DNA of 23,823 nucleotides from Clostridiales bacterium. GTDB lineage: Bacteria > Bacillota > Clostridia > Oscillospirales > Butyricicoccaceae. This document shows positions 1-6,549 of the stretch, piece after piece. The notes under the pieces were generated by a model. It saw only the letters and a list, made by a program, of their open reading frames with translations. It did no database searches and had not been told where the DNA came from. The DNA is taken from contig DYCA01000001.1 in assembly GCA_019418305.1 (NCBI GenBank), forward strand, positions 20,764-44,586, written 5' to 3'. The translations under genes were made by a program, and so were the position numbers. Every line of letters begins with the position of its first letter. The stretch's first letter is position 1.

Positions 1-1310
1 CTCTTATTATTGCTGAAATTCAATCGCTTCTTAAATTCATCAGAACGAATTATTTTAAGGATTTCATCTGCCAATAATTGTGTCTTTCTATACGGCGTCT
101 TTTCCTTCAAAAACGCTTCTGCTAGCTCGATTAGTTTCGGATCAAACGGGTAAGCAGAATTTACGTCCATTCCATTTCTTTGCAGGTAATCAATCAAATC
201 TGGCCGAAGAGATGTAGCCAAAGCAATAGTCGTATAGATCTGCTCAACCAGCATACCAAGATCATCTACAATCGTATTGATGTTAAAAATCAACTTTTTA
301 TCAGAGACATATAATACTGATGCCTCATATCGGCAAGCACGCATATTCTTCAGTACATCTGTCAAAGCACTCACATAGGCGTAGGGATTTTGGCTCATCA
401 TAGTGATTGCCAGGCTGTGGGAGTCACACAATATACCTTCTATAGTAGAAATCTGTTGAACAATTTTAATTTGATGCTCTGCTATTGTTTTCTCGTCAAC
501 TGTAGGCGCTTGGACCTCAAGTGTCTTTTGGTAATATTGCGCCTGATCATCCATCATTTGAAAAATCGATTGGAGCTTATCTTCTTTCTTCTGGAGATAA
601 AAAAGTTGATTAATCGCCAAAGTAGTGTATTGGATCACATTATTGAGTTGCCAACTTATTTGGTTGATCGCCAAGCGTAAATCCTCTTCTGAGCAACTTC
701 TTGCCTCATCTAAAAGCGGACTGTCTAGTCCAGTCGAAGACTGTGCTGCATTCTTCACGGCGTCATTTATTTCCCAGTGTCCATATTTCACCTGCAATTT
801 GTTGCTCAGCTGAATCAATCCTTGTGTTACTTCATGGCATCTGCATAACAGCGCATTATACGAAGCCACCTGGCTATGCTTGAATAAAAACTGCATTGAT
901 GCTGGCTGTATTGCTTGCTGTTGAGTCTCAATAAACGAAACTATAGTTGAAACACCTGTGAAGGTAGCTTTTTCGTTTTTGGAAAGGATTCCATTCTCTA
1001 AAATTTTATTGGCCTCGTTAAGCTGTACAAAAGCAGTTTTGGATTTTGTACAAACATGAATCAAATATTGTTCAGATTTATTCAGATATTCTTCTTTATC
1101 CACACCATAAATAATTCCAGCTGATACCGCTGCAAGTGCAGCACTTCCGAAAATTCCAAACGCTGTATTTTGTAATGTAATCCAAGAAATTCCAAATAAA
1201 TATATTTGCGAAGTATCCTTGAAATATTCTGACCCCATAAGTAAGGCGACTACGAGAGAAATTGCAGAGATTATAGATGTGATTTTTATAGTTTTAATTG
1301 AAACTTTCAT
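1..1310 (-). CDS. Unrecognised two-TM helical protein, 3' end outside window (partial)
   Basis: I do not recognise this family. The frame is open from an ATG at 1310 to the window edge (436 codons, no stop), so the C-terminus is missing. A GGAGG ribosome binding site lies at 1324-1328, 13 bases before the ATG. Two hydrophobic segments, about residues 11-26 and 48-70, are separated by a short loop. About 365 mostly helical, polar, Gln/Glu/Lys-rich residues follow, probably a cytoplasmic helical or coiled-coil domain. No catalytic motif is evident. Base composition is visibly richer in A+T than every other gene here, and codons end more often in A/T. It sits just beyond the 3' end of ssrA, a classical integration target, so horizontal acquisition is plausible. 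A chromosomal orphan gene is the alternative. The reading frame is secure; the function is unknown. Confidence 0.75.
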   Translation of the reverse strand, partial: MKVSIKTIKITSIISAISLVVALLMGSEYFKDTSQIYLFGISWITLQNTAFGIFGSAALAAVSAGIIYGVDKEEYLNKSEQYLIHVCTKSKTAFVQLNEANKILENGILSKNEKATFTGVSTIVSFIETQQQAIQPASMQFLFKHSQVASYNALLCRCHEVTQGLIQLSNKLQVKYGHWEINDAVKNAAQSSTGLDSPLLDEARSCSEEDLRLAINQISWQLNNVIQYTTLAINQLFYLQKKEDKLQSIFQMMDDQAQYYQKTLEVQAPTVDEKTIAEHQIKIVQQISTIEGILCDSHSLAITMMSQNPYAYVSALTDVLKNMRACRYEASVLYVSDKKLIFNINTIVDDLGMLVEQIYTTIALATSLRPDLIDYLQRNGMDVNSAYPFDPKLIELAEAFLKEKTPYRKTQLLADEILKIIRSDEFKKRLNFSNNK

Positions 1311-1380
1311 AAGTTTTTTCTATCCTCCGAGTTCCAATATGTTATTCATAATTTATCTTGACTAAATAATACATAATCCG

Positions 1381-1425
1381 CTAAAAATAGTAAAGAAGAG
1401 AGTGACAAGTGCCACTCTCTTCTTT
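1381..1425 (-). terminator. Rho-independent terminator downstream of ssrA
   Basis: A 13-bp perfect stem (1392-1404 with 1413-1425) closes an 8-base loop. In the minus direction it is followed by a T-rich run at 1381-1390. It lies 75 bases past the CCA end of tmRNA and just before the AT-rich gene on the same strand, so it separates the two units. Confidence 0.8.
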
Positions 1426-1499
1426 CTGTTTTGACATCACAGCCACACCCTTACGGCAAAGCCGCCTTTGAAAAAGTAGGTGTTCGTGTAATGTCCATC

Positions 1500-1854
1500 T
1501 GGTGGAGCCGAGGGGAGTTGAACCCCTGTCCGAAAGCACATTCACCGTGACTTCTCCGGGCGCAGTTTGTCTTTTTGCATTCCCTCCATGACACGCCGGC
1601 AAACAGGCTTGTCACTTCAGTAGAGTCATGTTACATGACGGGGGCAACTCTTACCCCGTACACGTTCACCACTAATCGACGCCGGGTCTCAAAGCCGTGG
1701 TCCTCTCTGAGCCGACGGGCTAAGCCTTAATTAGGCAGCCTGAAGAGTATAATCGTTGTTGTTTAATTTATAAACAGTTGGAGCTTTTTACGCAGTTCCC
1801 CACTGCGGCCCGCTATCCCGGCTTCAACACCCCCGTCGAACCCGTTACGGCCCC
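1500..1854 (-). ncRNA. ssrA: tmRNA (transfer-messenger RNA), 355 nt
   Basis: Rescues ribosomes stalled on non-stop mRNA by acting first as alanyl-tRNA and then as a short mRNA that adds a degradation tag. The 5' end starts GGGGCCG near 1854 and pairs over seven bases with CGGCUCC before the CCA at 1502-1500. The 3' part carries the T-arm motif GGTTCAACTCC. A first pseudoknot is visible (CGCAGT/ACTGCG with GGGG/CTCC). The tag frame reads NNNDYTLQAA then TAA (1763-1731). smpB lies directly upstream on the same strand, the usual partner arrangement. No good -10 box is seen just before the 5' end, so it may be processed from a smpB-ssrA transcript. Confidence 0.96.
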
Positions 1855-1862
1855 ATTTCGGG

Positions 1863-1880
1863 TGCATCCAGCTGGATGCA
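1863..1880. repeat. Perfect 18-bp palindrome between smpB and ssrA
   Basis: TGCATCCAGCTGGATGCA is a perfect inverted repeat lying 5 bases past the smpB stop and 8 bases before the tmRNA 5' end. In a joint transcript it folds into a 7-bp hairpin. It lacks a downstream T-run on the minus strand, so it is more likely a processing or stability hairpin than a terminator. Confidence 0.7.
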
Positions 1881-1885
1881 AAAAA

Positions 1886-2359
1886 TCAACGATTTCTTTC
1901 CTTCATCGCACGGTCCATCTCCCGCTTAGCATCTCGCGCGGCGATGCTGTCGCGCTTGTCATGCAGCTTTTTACCCTTACAAAGACCAAGCTCGATTTTC
2001 ACACGCGAGTTTTTGAAATAGACCGAAAGCGGAATGAGCGAATACCCGTCCTGCTTGGTTTTGCCAAACAGGTTTGCAATTTCCTTCTTGTGCATCAGCA
2101 GCCGACGCACGCGCAGCGGGTCCTTATTGAAGATATTTCCCTTTTCATACGGAGAAATATGCATCCCGCGCACAAAAAGCTCACCATCCTTGAAGGTGCA
2201 GTAAGAATCCTTCAGATTAATCTGCCCCTGCCGAATGGACTTCACCTCGGTGCCTGCCAATTCGATGCCCGCTTCGTATTTTTCCTCGACAAAGTAGTCA
2301 TGCCATGCTTTTTTGTTGGCCGTGACCTGTTTGGTGCCTTGTTTGGACACTGCGCCCAT
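1886..2359 (-). CDS. smpB: SsrA-binding protein SmpB
   Basis: Small OB-fold protein that binds the tRNA-like domain of tmRNA and delivers it to stalled ribosomes. At 157 residues it has the normal family length. Recognisable SmpB blocks are the N-terminal NKKAWHDYFVEEKYEAGIEL stretch, GTEVKSIRQGQINLKDSY, then the internal RRLLMHKKEI segment. The C-terminal basic tail (GKKLHDKRDSIAARDAKRE) is the part that enters the empty mRNA channel. The ATG at 2359 follows a GGAGGG site. A promoter fits upstream at 2389-2417. It is followed 31 bases later by ssrA, so the two rescue partners are probably co-transcribed. Confidence 0.97.
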   Translation of the reverse strand: MGAVSKQGTKQVTANKKAWHDYFVEEKYEAGIELAGTEVKSIRQGQINLKDSYCTFKDGELFVRGMHISPYEKGNIFNKDPLRVRRLLMHKKEIANLFGKTKQDGYSLIPLSVYFKNSRVKIELGLCKGKKLHDKRDSIAARDAKREMDRAMKERNR

Positions 2360-2388
2360 GGCAATCCCTCCTTTTCGTGGCTTTGTTT

Positions 2389-2417
2389 ATCATATCATGA
2401 CAAACCGTGTTTGTAAA
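2389..2417 (-). promoter_or_regulatory. Sigma-A promoter for smpB(-ssrA)
   Basis: TTTACA (2417-2412), a 17-base spacer, then TATGAT (2394-2389) on the minus strand, about 30 bases before the smpB ATG. Five of six bases match consensus in each hexamer. Confidence 0.6.
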
Positions 2418-2455
2418 GGCACAAGAATGTTACAAATTGCGACCAAAACAGCGCT

Positions 2456-2473
2456 GCCGCTCAAAAGAGCGGC
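2456..2473 (-). terminator. Hairpin overlapping the pth2 stop codon, weak terminator
   Basis: A 7-bp stem GCCGCTC/GAGCGGC with a four-base loop spans the stop of the gene at 2461. Downstream on the minus strand comes AGCGCTGTTTTGG, a short T-run. It could end the FAH-pth2 transcript before the smpB promoter. Confidence 0.45.
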
Positions 2474-2883
2474 AATTCGCCGGTAATCGGGTCAACTTTT
2501 TCGGGCAGCGCAGGCTCAAATGCAAGGCAGGTATAGGTTGGCTGGCCGTGAAACTCGGTAATGCCATTGTCGCAGATGAGGGCAGACAGAATCCCCGCCT
2601 CCTTGGCTTTGCGGTCGATTGCGAGCAGTTCTTCCTCCGAATCAACATAAACGCACACCTTGGCCACGCCACGCGAAAACCATTCGCTGAGCGGTGTTAC
2701 ATGCTGCTCACTCTCCGTCAGCGTTACGCCGTTTTCGTCTGCCCGAACCTGTCCGAGCCGCTTCTCCCGCTCCAGCGCAGCCAGTACCGCCGTGACGCAG
2801 GCATGCCCTGCCTGCGCCGCAATCTTGCCCTTTCGCATTTTCAAATCCCGCCGCATCACAATCATCTGCTTGGGTTTGTCCAT
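2461..2883 (-). CDS. Type 2 peptidyl-tRNA hydrolase (Pth2 family)
   Basis: Predicted to cleave the ester bond of peptidyl-tRNAs that drop off ribosomes, recycling tRNA. The Pth2 fold is typical of archaea and eukaryotes and occurs patchily in bacteria. It is not homologous to bacterial Pth. The signature is clear: MRRDLKMRKGKIAAQAGHA at residues 10-28, KVCVYVDSEEEL near 75-86, DNGITE at 105-110 and TYTCLAFEP at 116-124. The protein is 140 residues; it carries about 20 extra residues near 44-65 and a short C-terminal tail, which makes it longer than compact archaeal forms. The ATG at 2883 follows GGAGG. It is 17 bases downstream of the FAH-like gene and upstream of smpB-ssrA. Whether it is active alongside a canonical Pth elsewhere is unknown. 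Confidence 0.85.
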   Translation of the reverse strand: MDKPKQMIVMRRDLKMRKGKIAAQAGHACVTAVLAALEREKRLGQVRADENGVTLTESEQHVTPLSEWFSRGVAKVCVYVDSEEELLAIDRKAKEAGILSALICDNGITEFHGQPTYTCLAFEPALPEKVDPITGELPLF

Positions 2884-2900
2884 ACCTGCGCCTCCCCTGC

Positions 2901-3791
2901 TTATTCCACTGTGTTGGTCAGCTTACCGATACCCTCAATCTCACAGGTGACTACATCACCCTTTTTAAGGAACTTCGGCGGCGTAAAGCCCATACCGACG
3001 CCCGCAGGTGTGCCGGTTGCAATGATGGTGCCTGCTTTGAGTGTTATACCCTGCGACAGCTCCGCAATAATTTCTGCAACCGAGTGCAGCAGGTGATCCG
3101 TGTTGCTATTCTGACGCTGCTCGTCATTTACCGTGGACGAAATGGCAAGCGCGGGCGGATAGGCAATTTCATCCGCCGTCACAATGCACGGCCCCATTGG
3201 CGTGAATCCGTCGAGCGACTTGCCAAAATACCACTGATTATGTGTTGTCTGCAAATTGCGGGCAGACACATCATTAACAATTGTATAGCCGAAAATGTGG
3301 CCGGGCGCTTCGGATGCGCTGACATTCTTGCAGTCCTTGCCGATAATCACACCCAACTCTGCTTCATAGTCAAGGCTGTCCACCAGTCCTTCATACGCCG
3401 GAATCGGATCGCCGCAACCGGACGCTTCGCACACGCGCTTGCTGAAGTAGACTGCCTTCTTGCGGTTGACAAGGAATGCATCCTTGTGAAAGCGCGCAGA
3501 CTCCACCGCATGGTCAGCATAATTGATGCCAAGACAAATCACATCCTGCGCCGGATACGGAATGGGCGCACGCAAACGCACGCTGTCCAGTCGCAGTGCC
3601 GCACCCTCGGTCGCCTGTTCTACATCCGACAGCCGCACCAGCTGTGCGGGGGAAATGCGGCGAATCAGCTCGGTCATATCGGGGAACGACAGGCCGAAAG
3701 CCTCGAGCGGCCAGAGAAGCCCCGGCCATCCCTTATAACCGATACCGATGCGATCGACGCCGTCATTGTTTTGATATGTATATAGCTTCAT
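2901..3791 (-). CDS. Fumarylacetoacetate hydrolase (FAH) family protein
   Basis: Member of the FAH superfamily: metal-dependent hydrolases, isomerases or decarboxylases acting on beta-diketo or oxaloacetate-like acids. The exact substrate cannot be read from sequence. The 296-residue protein has the small N-terminal domain (1-75) and the catalytic domain from about residue 84 (VICLGINYADHA). Candidate metal ligands are E143 and E145 (DYEAELGVIIG) and D174 (NDVSARN). K191 (FGKSLDG) and the TGTPAGVGMG turn at 259-268 are also conserved in the family. The ATG at 3791 has AGGAG 12 bases upstream and a promoter at 3828-3855. It is first in a two-gene unit with the Pth2-family gene, with no obvious functional link between them. 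Confidence 0.88.
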   Translation of the reverse strand: MKLYTYQNNDGVDRIGIGYKGWPGLLWPLEAFGLSFPDMTELIRRISPAQLVRLSDVEQATEGAALRLDSVRLRAPIPYPAQDVICLGINYADHAVESARFHKDAFLVNRKKAVYFSKRVCEASGCGDPIPAYEGLVDSLDYEAELGVIIGKDCKNVSASEAPGHIFGYTIVNDVSARNLQTTHNQWYFGKSLDGFTPMGPCIVTADEIAYPPALAISSTVNDEQRQNSNTDHLLHSVAEIIAELSQGITLKAGTIIATGTPAGVGMGFTPPKFLKKGDVVTCEIEGIGKLTNTVE

Positions 3792-3827
3792 ATATTGGTC
3801 ACGCTCCTATTGATGTTTATCAACTTT

Positions 3828-3855
3828 ATGATAGCACAAATTGCACAAAGATCAA
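3828..3855 (-). promoter_or_regulatory. Promoter for the FAH-pth2 unit
   Basis: TTGATC (3855-3850), a 16-base spacer, then TATCAT (3833-3828) preceded by TG in the extended -10 position, minus strand. Confidence 0.5.
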
Positions 3856-3864
3856 AGCATCTAT

Positions 3865-3893
3865 TTGAACCTTTCCACAAAATATGTTATGCT
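3865..3893 (+). promoter_or_regulatory. Promoter for the DUF6472-like gene and O-acetyltransferase
   Basis: TTGAAC (3865-3870), a 17-base spacer, then TATGCT (3888-3893) with an upstream TG extended -10. It is only ten bases from the divergent FAH promoter, so the 173-base gap is a compact divergent regulatory region. Confidence 0.4.
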
Positions 3894-3964
3894 TGAAATA
3901 ACACCAAAAGTCAAATAAGTGCTTTATTCTTTCGCACCACACCTGTATGATTGGGGGAATCGCC

Positions 3965-4138
3965 ATGACCGGCACCTGTGAGGATTGCGCGTACAATGTA
4001 TACGACGACATTCTGGACGAGTATGTCTGCGAAGCCTATCTGGATGAGGATGAATTCTACCGTCTGTCGCAGAGCAGCGGCCCTTGTCCCTATTACCGCT
4101 CCGGCGATGATTACGAACTGGTGCGCCATCAAAACTGA
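3965..4138 (+). CDS. DUF6472-like four-cysteine mini-protein
   Basis: A 57-residue acidic protein with cysteines at 5, 8, 22 and 41 in CEDC...VC...CPYYR order, which could bind zinc or a metal cluster. The pattern CxxC, an acidic middle and CPYYRSGDDYE resembles the small DUF6472 proteins found across Clostridia; their function is unknown. I chose the ATG at 3965 rather than the in-frame ATG at 3947 because GGGGGA lies 6 bases before it, while the upstream ATG has no ribosome binding site. The O-acetyltransferase gene follows after 12 bases with its own GGAGAGA site, so the two are probably co-transcribed. Confidence 0.75.
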   Translation: MTGTCEDCAYNVYDDILDEYVCEAYLDEDEFYRLSQSSGPCPYYRSGDDYELVRHQN

Positions 4139-4150
4139 GGAGAGAGTAAC

Positions 4151-4732
4151 ATGACCGAACGAGAAAAAGCAGCCGCCGGGCTGCTGTATGATGCCAATTA
4201 CGACCCGGAGCTGATACAGGCCCGCGCAGTGGCAAAGGACCTTTGCATGGACTACAATCAGCTGCGCAGTGCACAGAAAGCGGAACGTCTCGCGCTGTTA
4301 CGCACGCTGCTGGCCGCCTGCGGCGAGGACACCTACATCGAGCCGCCGTTCTTCGTGGATTACGGCAGCAACATCCGAGTAGGAAAAGCATTTTACGCCA
4401 ATCACAATCTGGTTATTCTGGACGGCGCGCCGGTGACCTTTGGCGACCATGTGTTCATCGGCCCAAACTGCTGTTTTTCCACTGCCGGACACCCACTTGA
4501 TACCGCACAGCGCAACGCCGGATTGGAATATGCCAAGCCCATCACCATCGGTAATAACGTCTGGATTGGCATGGGCGTACAGGTGCTGCCCGGCGTGACC
4601 ATCGGAGATAACGCCGTCATTGGTGCAGGCAGCGTTGTCACTAAGGATATCCCCGCGGGAGTACTGGCTGTTGGTGTACCCTGCCGTCCGGTGCGTGAAA
4701 TTGCACAAAAACCACGCCGCGTCATTCTATAA
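4151..4732 (+). CDS. maa: Sugar O-acetyltransferase, maltose acetyltransferase type
   Basis: Acetyl-CoA dependent acetyltransferase of the LacA/Maa/NodL group, which acetylates hydroxyls of sugars such as maltose, glucose or galactosides. The 193 residues match the family length. Residues 1-55 form the Maa N-terminal helical domain (TEREKAAAGLLYDANYDPEL). From about residue 62 a left-handed beta-helix begins, with hexapeptide repeats such as ITIGNNVWIG and VTIGDNAVIGAGSVV. The likely catalytic histidine is H114 in STAGHPLD. Physiological substrate is uncertain; a detoxifying role is often proposed for the family. The gene is followed by a terminator shared with the converging lipoprotein operon. 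Confidence 0.9.
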   Translation: MTEREKAAAGLLYDANYDPELIQARAVAKDLCMDYNQLRSAQKAERLALLRTLLAACGEDTYIEPPFFVDYGSNIRVGKAFYANHNLVILDGAPVTFGDHVFIGPNCCFSTAGHPLDTAQRNAGLEYAKPITIGNNVWIGMGVQVLPGVTIGDNAVIGAGSVVTKDIPAGVLAVGVPCRPVREIAQKPRRVIL

Positions 4733-4740
4733 GAAATACA

Positions 4741-4774
4741 AAAAAAACCTTTGCCGAACAGCAAAGGTTTTTTG
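4741..4774. terminator. Bidirectional terminator between maa and lipoprotein gene
   Basis: Stem ACCTTTGC (4747-4754) with GCAAAGGT (4761-4768), a six-base loop, an A-run on one side and a T-run on the other, so it works on both strands for the converging genes. Confidence 0.9.
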
Positions 4775-4782
4775 TTATTGGA

Positions 4783-5433
4783 TTAAGCAACGGCCTCCAC
4801 GGTCTCTACGCCGTTTTCCCGATAGGTGTACACCGTAAATCCGCTGTACGTCCATACGCCGTCCTCGCCTTCTCCCATGCAGCTGGGCGAATAGCTCTTA
4901 GAGCTGGGGGAACCGAGCGCTCCCTCCAGTGCAGAAGCAGACGAACCGATGTATCCGGATGCCTGCGCAGCAGTCGGCTTGGCCGGTTCGGGTGTCGGCT
5001 CAGGCTTCGGCGCGGGAGCCGGAGTAGATTCCGGCTTGCTGGTCGAAGTACTGCTGGACGAGCTGCCCGACGAGGGCTTGCTGGTCGTGCTGCCGCTCGA
5101 AGAGGTCGAACCAGACGATGTGCTGCCACTCGACTGCGGCTTGCTGGTCGAACTGCTGCCCGTGCTCGTACCGGACGAAGTGCTGCCCGACTGCGGCTTG
5201 GACTGCGAGGTGCTGTCCGAAGTCTGGCTGCCGGCGGCATCCTTGTCCGCTTCGGTCTTGTCCTCTTCGGGGGTTGTATCCTCGGTCTTGTCCTTGTTTT
5301 CTTCATCCTTTACCGTGTCAACGGCTTCGTTATCCTTTTTGTCCTCTGTGGCGGCATTCTGATTGCCGCCGCACGCTGCCAGGCTACTGCACAGAATCAG
5401 CGCCAGCAGCAGAGCTGTCAATTTCTTTTTCAT
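4783..5433 (-). CDS. Ser/Thr-rich secreted lipoprotein
   Basis: The N-terminus is a lipoprotein signal peptide with lipobox LAAC (Cys at residue 21), so the mature protein should be anchored to the outer face of the membrane. Residues 25-70 are acidic and charged. About residues 70-155 are a low-complexity Ser/Thr/Gly linker moving into a Pro/Glu/Lys stretch, typical of wall-spanning regions. The last 55-60 residues form a compact domain beginning GYIGSSASALEGALGSP and ending GFTVYTYRENGVETVEAV, a conserved-looking domain of clostridial lipoproteins whose function I do not know. It follows the AlgJ-like gene by 26 bases, so it is last in the acyltransferase operon. Start is ATG after GGGAGG. 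Confidence 0.85.
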   Translation of the reverse strand: MKKKLTALLLALILCSSLAACGGNQNAATEDKKDNEAVDTVKDEENKDKTEDTTPEEDKTEADKDAAGSQTSDSTSQSKPQSGSTSSGTSTGSSSTSKPQSSGSTSSGSTSSSGSTTSKPSSGSSSSSTSTSKPESTPAPAPKPEPTPEPAKPTAAQASGYIGSSASALEGALGSPSSKSYSPSCMGEGEDGVWTYSGFTVYTYRENGVETVEAVA

Positions 5434-5459
5434 ATCTTTTCCTCCCGGTCGTTTCTGCT

Positions 5460-6539
5460 TTATTCGACGGATTCCGTCTCTTGGTTGTTCCCCATATCAG
5501 GCGGATATTTGAGTAAATTTTCAAGATTCCGTTCGACAATCTCAACAATCACCGTATCGCCCACCTGCACCTGTGTCAGTGGATAGGGCATCTGCCGCGT
5601 GATGACCGCTTCACGGAAGTCCGCCGCCAGAAATGGGTGCAGCGCGTTTCCGAAAGAATCACGGCACAGAAGCAAGCGCCCGTTTTGCGCATGCTCACTT
5701 GTGGTTTGAATCAAAATATCCTCAGCCGTGCGCGGCGGGGTGACATAGGAAAAATCGACTTCGTACTGCTGCTGCGCCTCCAATTCCGTTCCCTTGGGGT
5801 ACAGCATTTCATACAGGTCGCCGCGGTGGGTATTTTCCGTTGTATAGGATGCCTCCCCAAACGGCGTATACGGCAAACCAAGCACCTGCATCAGAAAATC
5901 ATGCGCAAGCGCGGCGCCGCGGTTGGTCCAGTGCGAGTCCGTTTGCAGATACAGCACCTCATCCTGTTCGGAAAGAAAAGTGAACAAATCAGCATAGTTG
6001 ACCCCATATTCCTGCAAATATTTCGCAACAAGCTCATAATTGCCCGGGGAATCGCTTTGCAGATAGCGTGCGGGCATATGCTCGGGATAGAGCGAATTCT
6101 TGTTGGGCGCGATAGTAAACACAAATCGCGCGCCGCGCGACTCACAATACGCCTGCATATCTGCCACTGTCTGCGCAACCTGTCGCGCCTGTTCCTCGGT
6201 CAGCGTGGCGTGATTCTGGTAGTCGTCCAGTGTTTGAGTGTAGTACAGCCAGCCGTCCGAGCCATAAATCACATCCTCTGCGGGTGAAGTGGCGAGCAGC
6301 GTAGTCTGCAAAGCGGCGTTCGCCGTGACCATTTCCTGCCGCAATGCAAAGTGATCGGCAATGTAGTCGGTCACCTGATCGAGCACTGCCGTATTCCAGC
6401 TGCCATCCTCGTTTTGCAGGACCGGCTTGGGCGACAGTCGCTCATTGGCAGCCGCCTGTGTCGGCGGCAGGAACAGCATGCCCGCCGAGGGAATCAAGCA
6501 GAGCAGCACAAAGGCTGCGGTAAAAATTCGGTATTTCAT
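5460..6539 (-). CDS. AlgJ/AlgX-like SGNH-type acetylation protein (DHHW-like)
   Basis: Likely extracytoplasmic partner of the MBOAT protein encoded just upstream, taking acyl groups across the membrane and placing them on a surface glycan. The 359 residues begin with one N-terminal hydrophobic segment (residues 7-25; signal anchor). The SGNH-like features are DSHWTNRG with D201 and H203, and CRDSFGN around 292-298 with candidate nucleophile S295. GSDGWLYY (93-100) and FTIAPNKNSLYPEHMP (141-156) are also typical of AlgJ/AlgX/DHHW proteins in Firmicutes. The gene starts 10 bases after the MBOAT stop with AGGAGG before the ATG, so coupling is likely. The polymer that is modified is unknown. Confidence 0.85.
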   Translation of the reverse strand: MKYRIFTAAFVLLCLIPSAGMLFLPPTQAAANERLSPKPVLQNEDGSWNTAVLDQVTDYIADHFALRQEMVTANAALQTTLLATSPAEDVIYGSDGWLYYTQTLDDYQNHATLTEEQARQVAQTVADMQAYCESRGARFVFTIAPNKNSLYPEHMPARYLQSDSPGNYELVAKYLQEYGVNYADLFTFLSEQDEVLYLQTDSHWTNRGAALAHDFLMQVLGLPYTPFGEASYTTENTHRGDLYEMLYPKGTELEAQQQYEVDFSYVTPPRTAEDILIQTTSEHAQNGRLLLCRDSFGNALHPFLAADFREAVITRQMPYPLTQVQVGDTVIVEIVERNLENLLKYPPDMGNNQETESVE

Positions 6540-6549
6540 GGCAGCCTCC

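Noticed and set aside
1381..1602. Minus-strand frame of 73 codons
   Set aside because: Lies across the 3' half of tmRNA and its terminator.
1778..2416. Plus-strand frame of 212 codons over tmRNA and smpB
   Set aside because: Crosses a structural RNA and the opposite strand of smpB; not a gene.
3792..3946. Riboswitch in the divergent gap before the DUF6472-like gene
   Set aside because: No strong conserved fold; the gap is explained by two divergent promoters.
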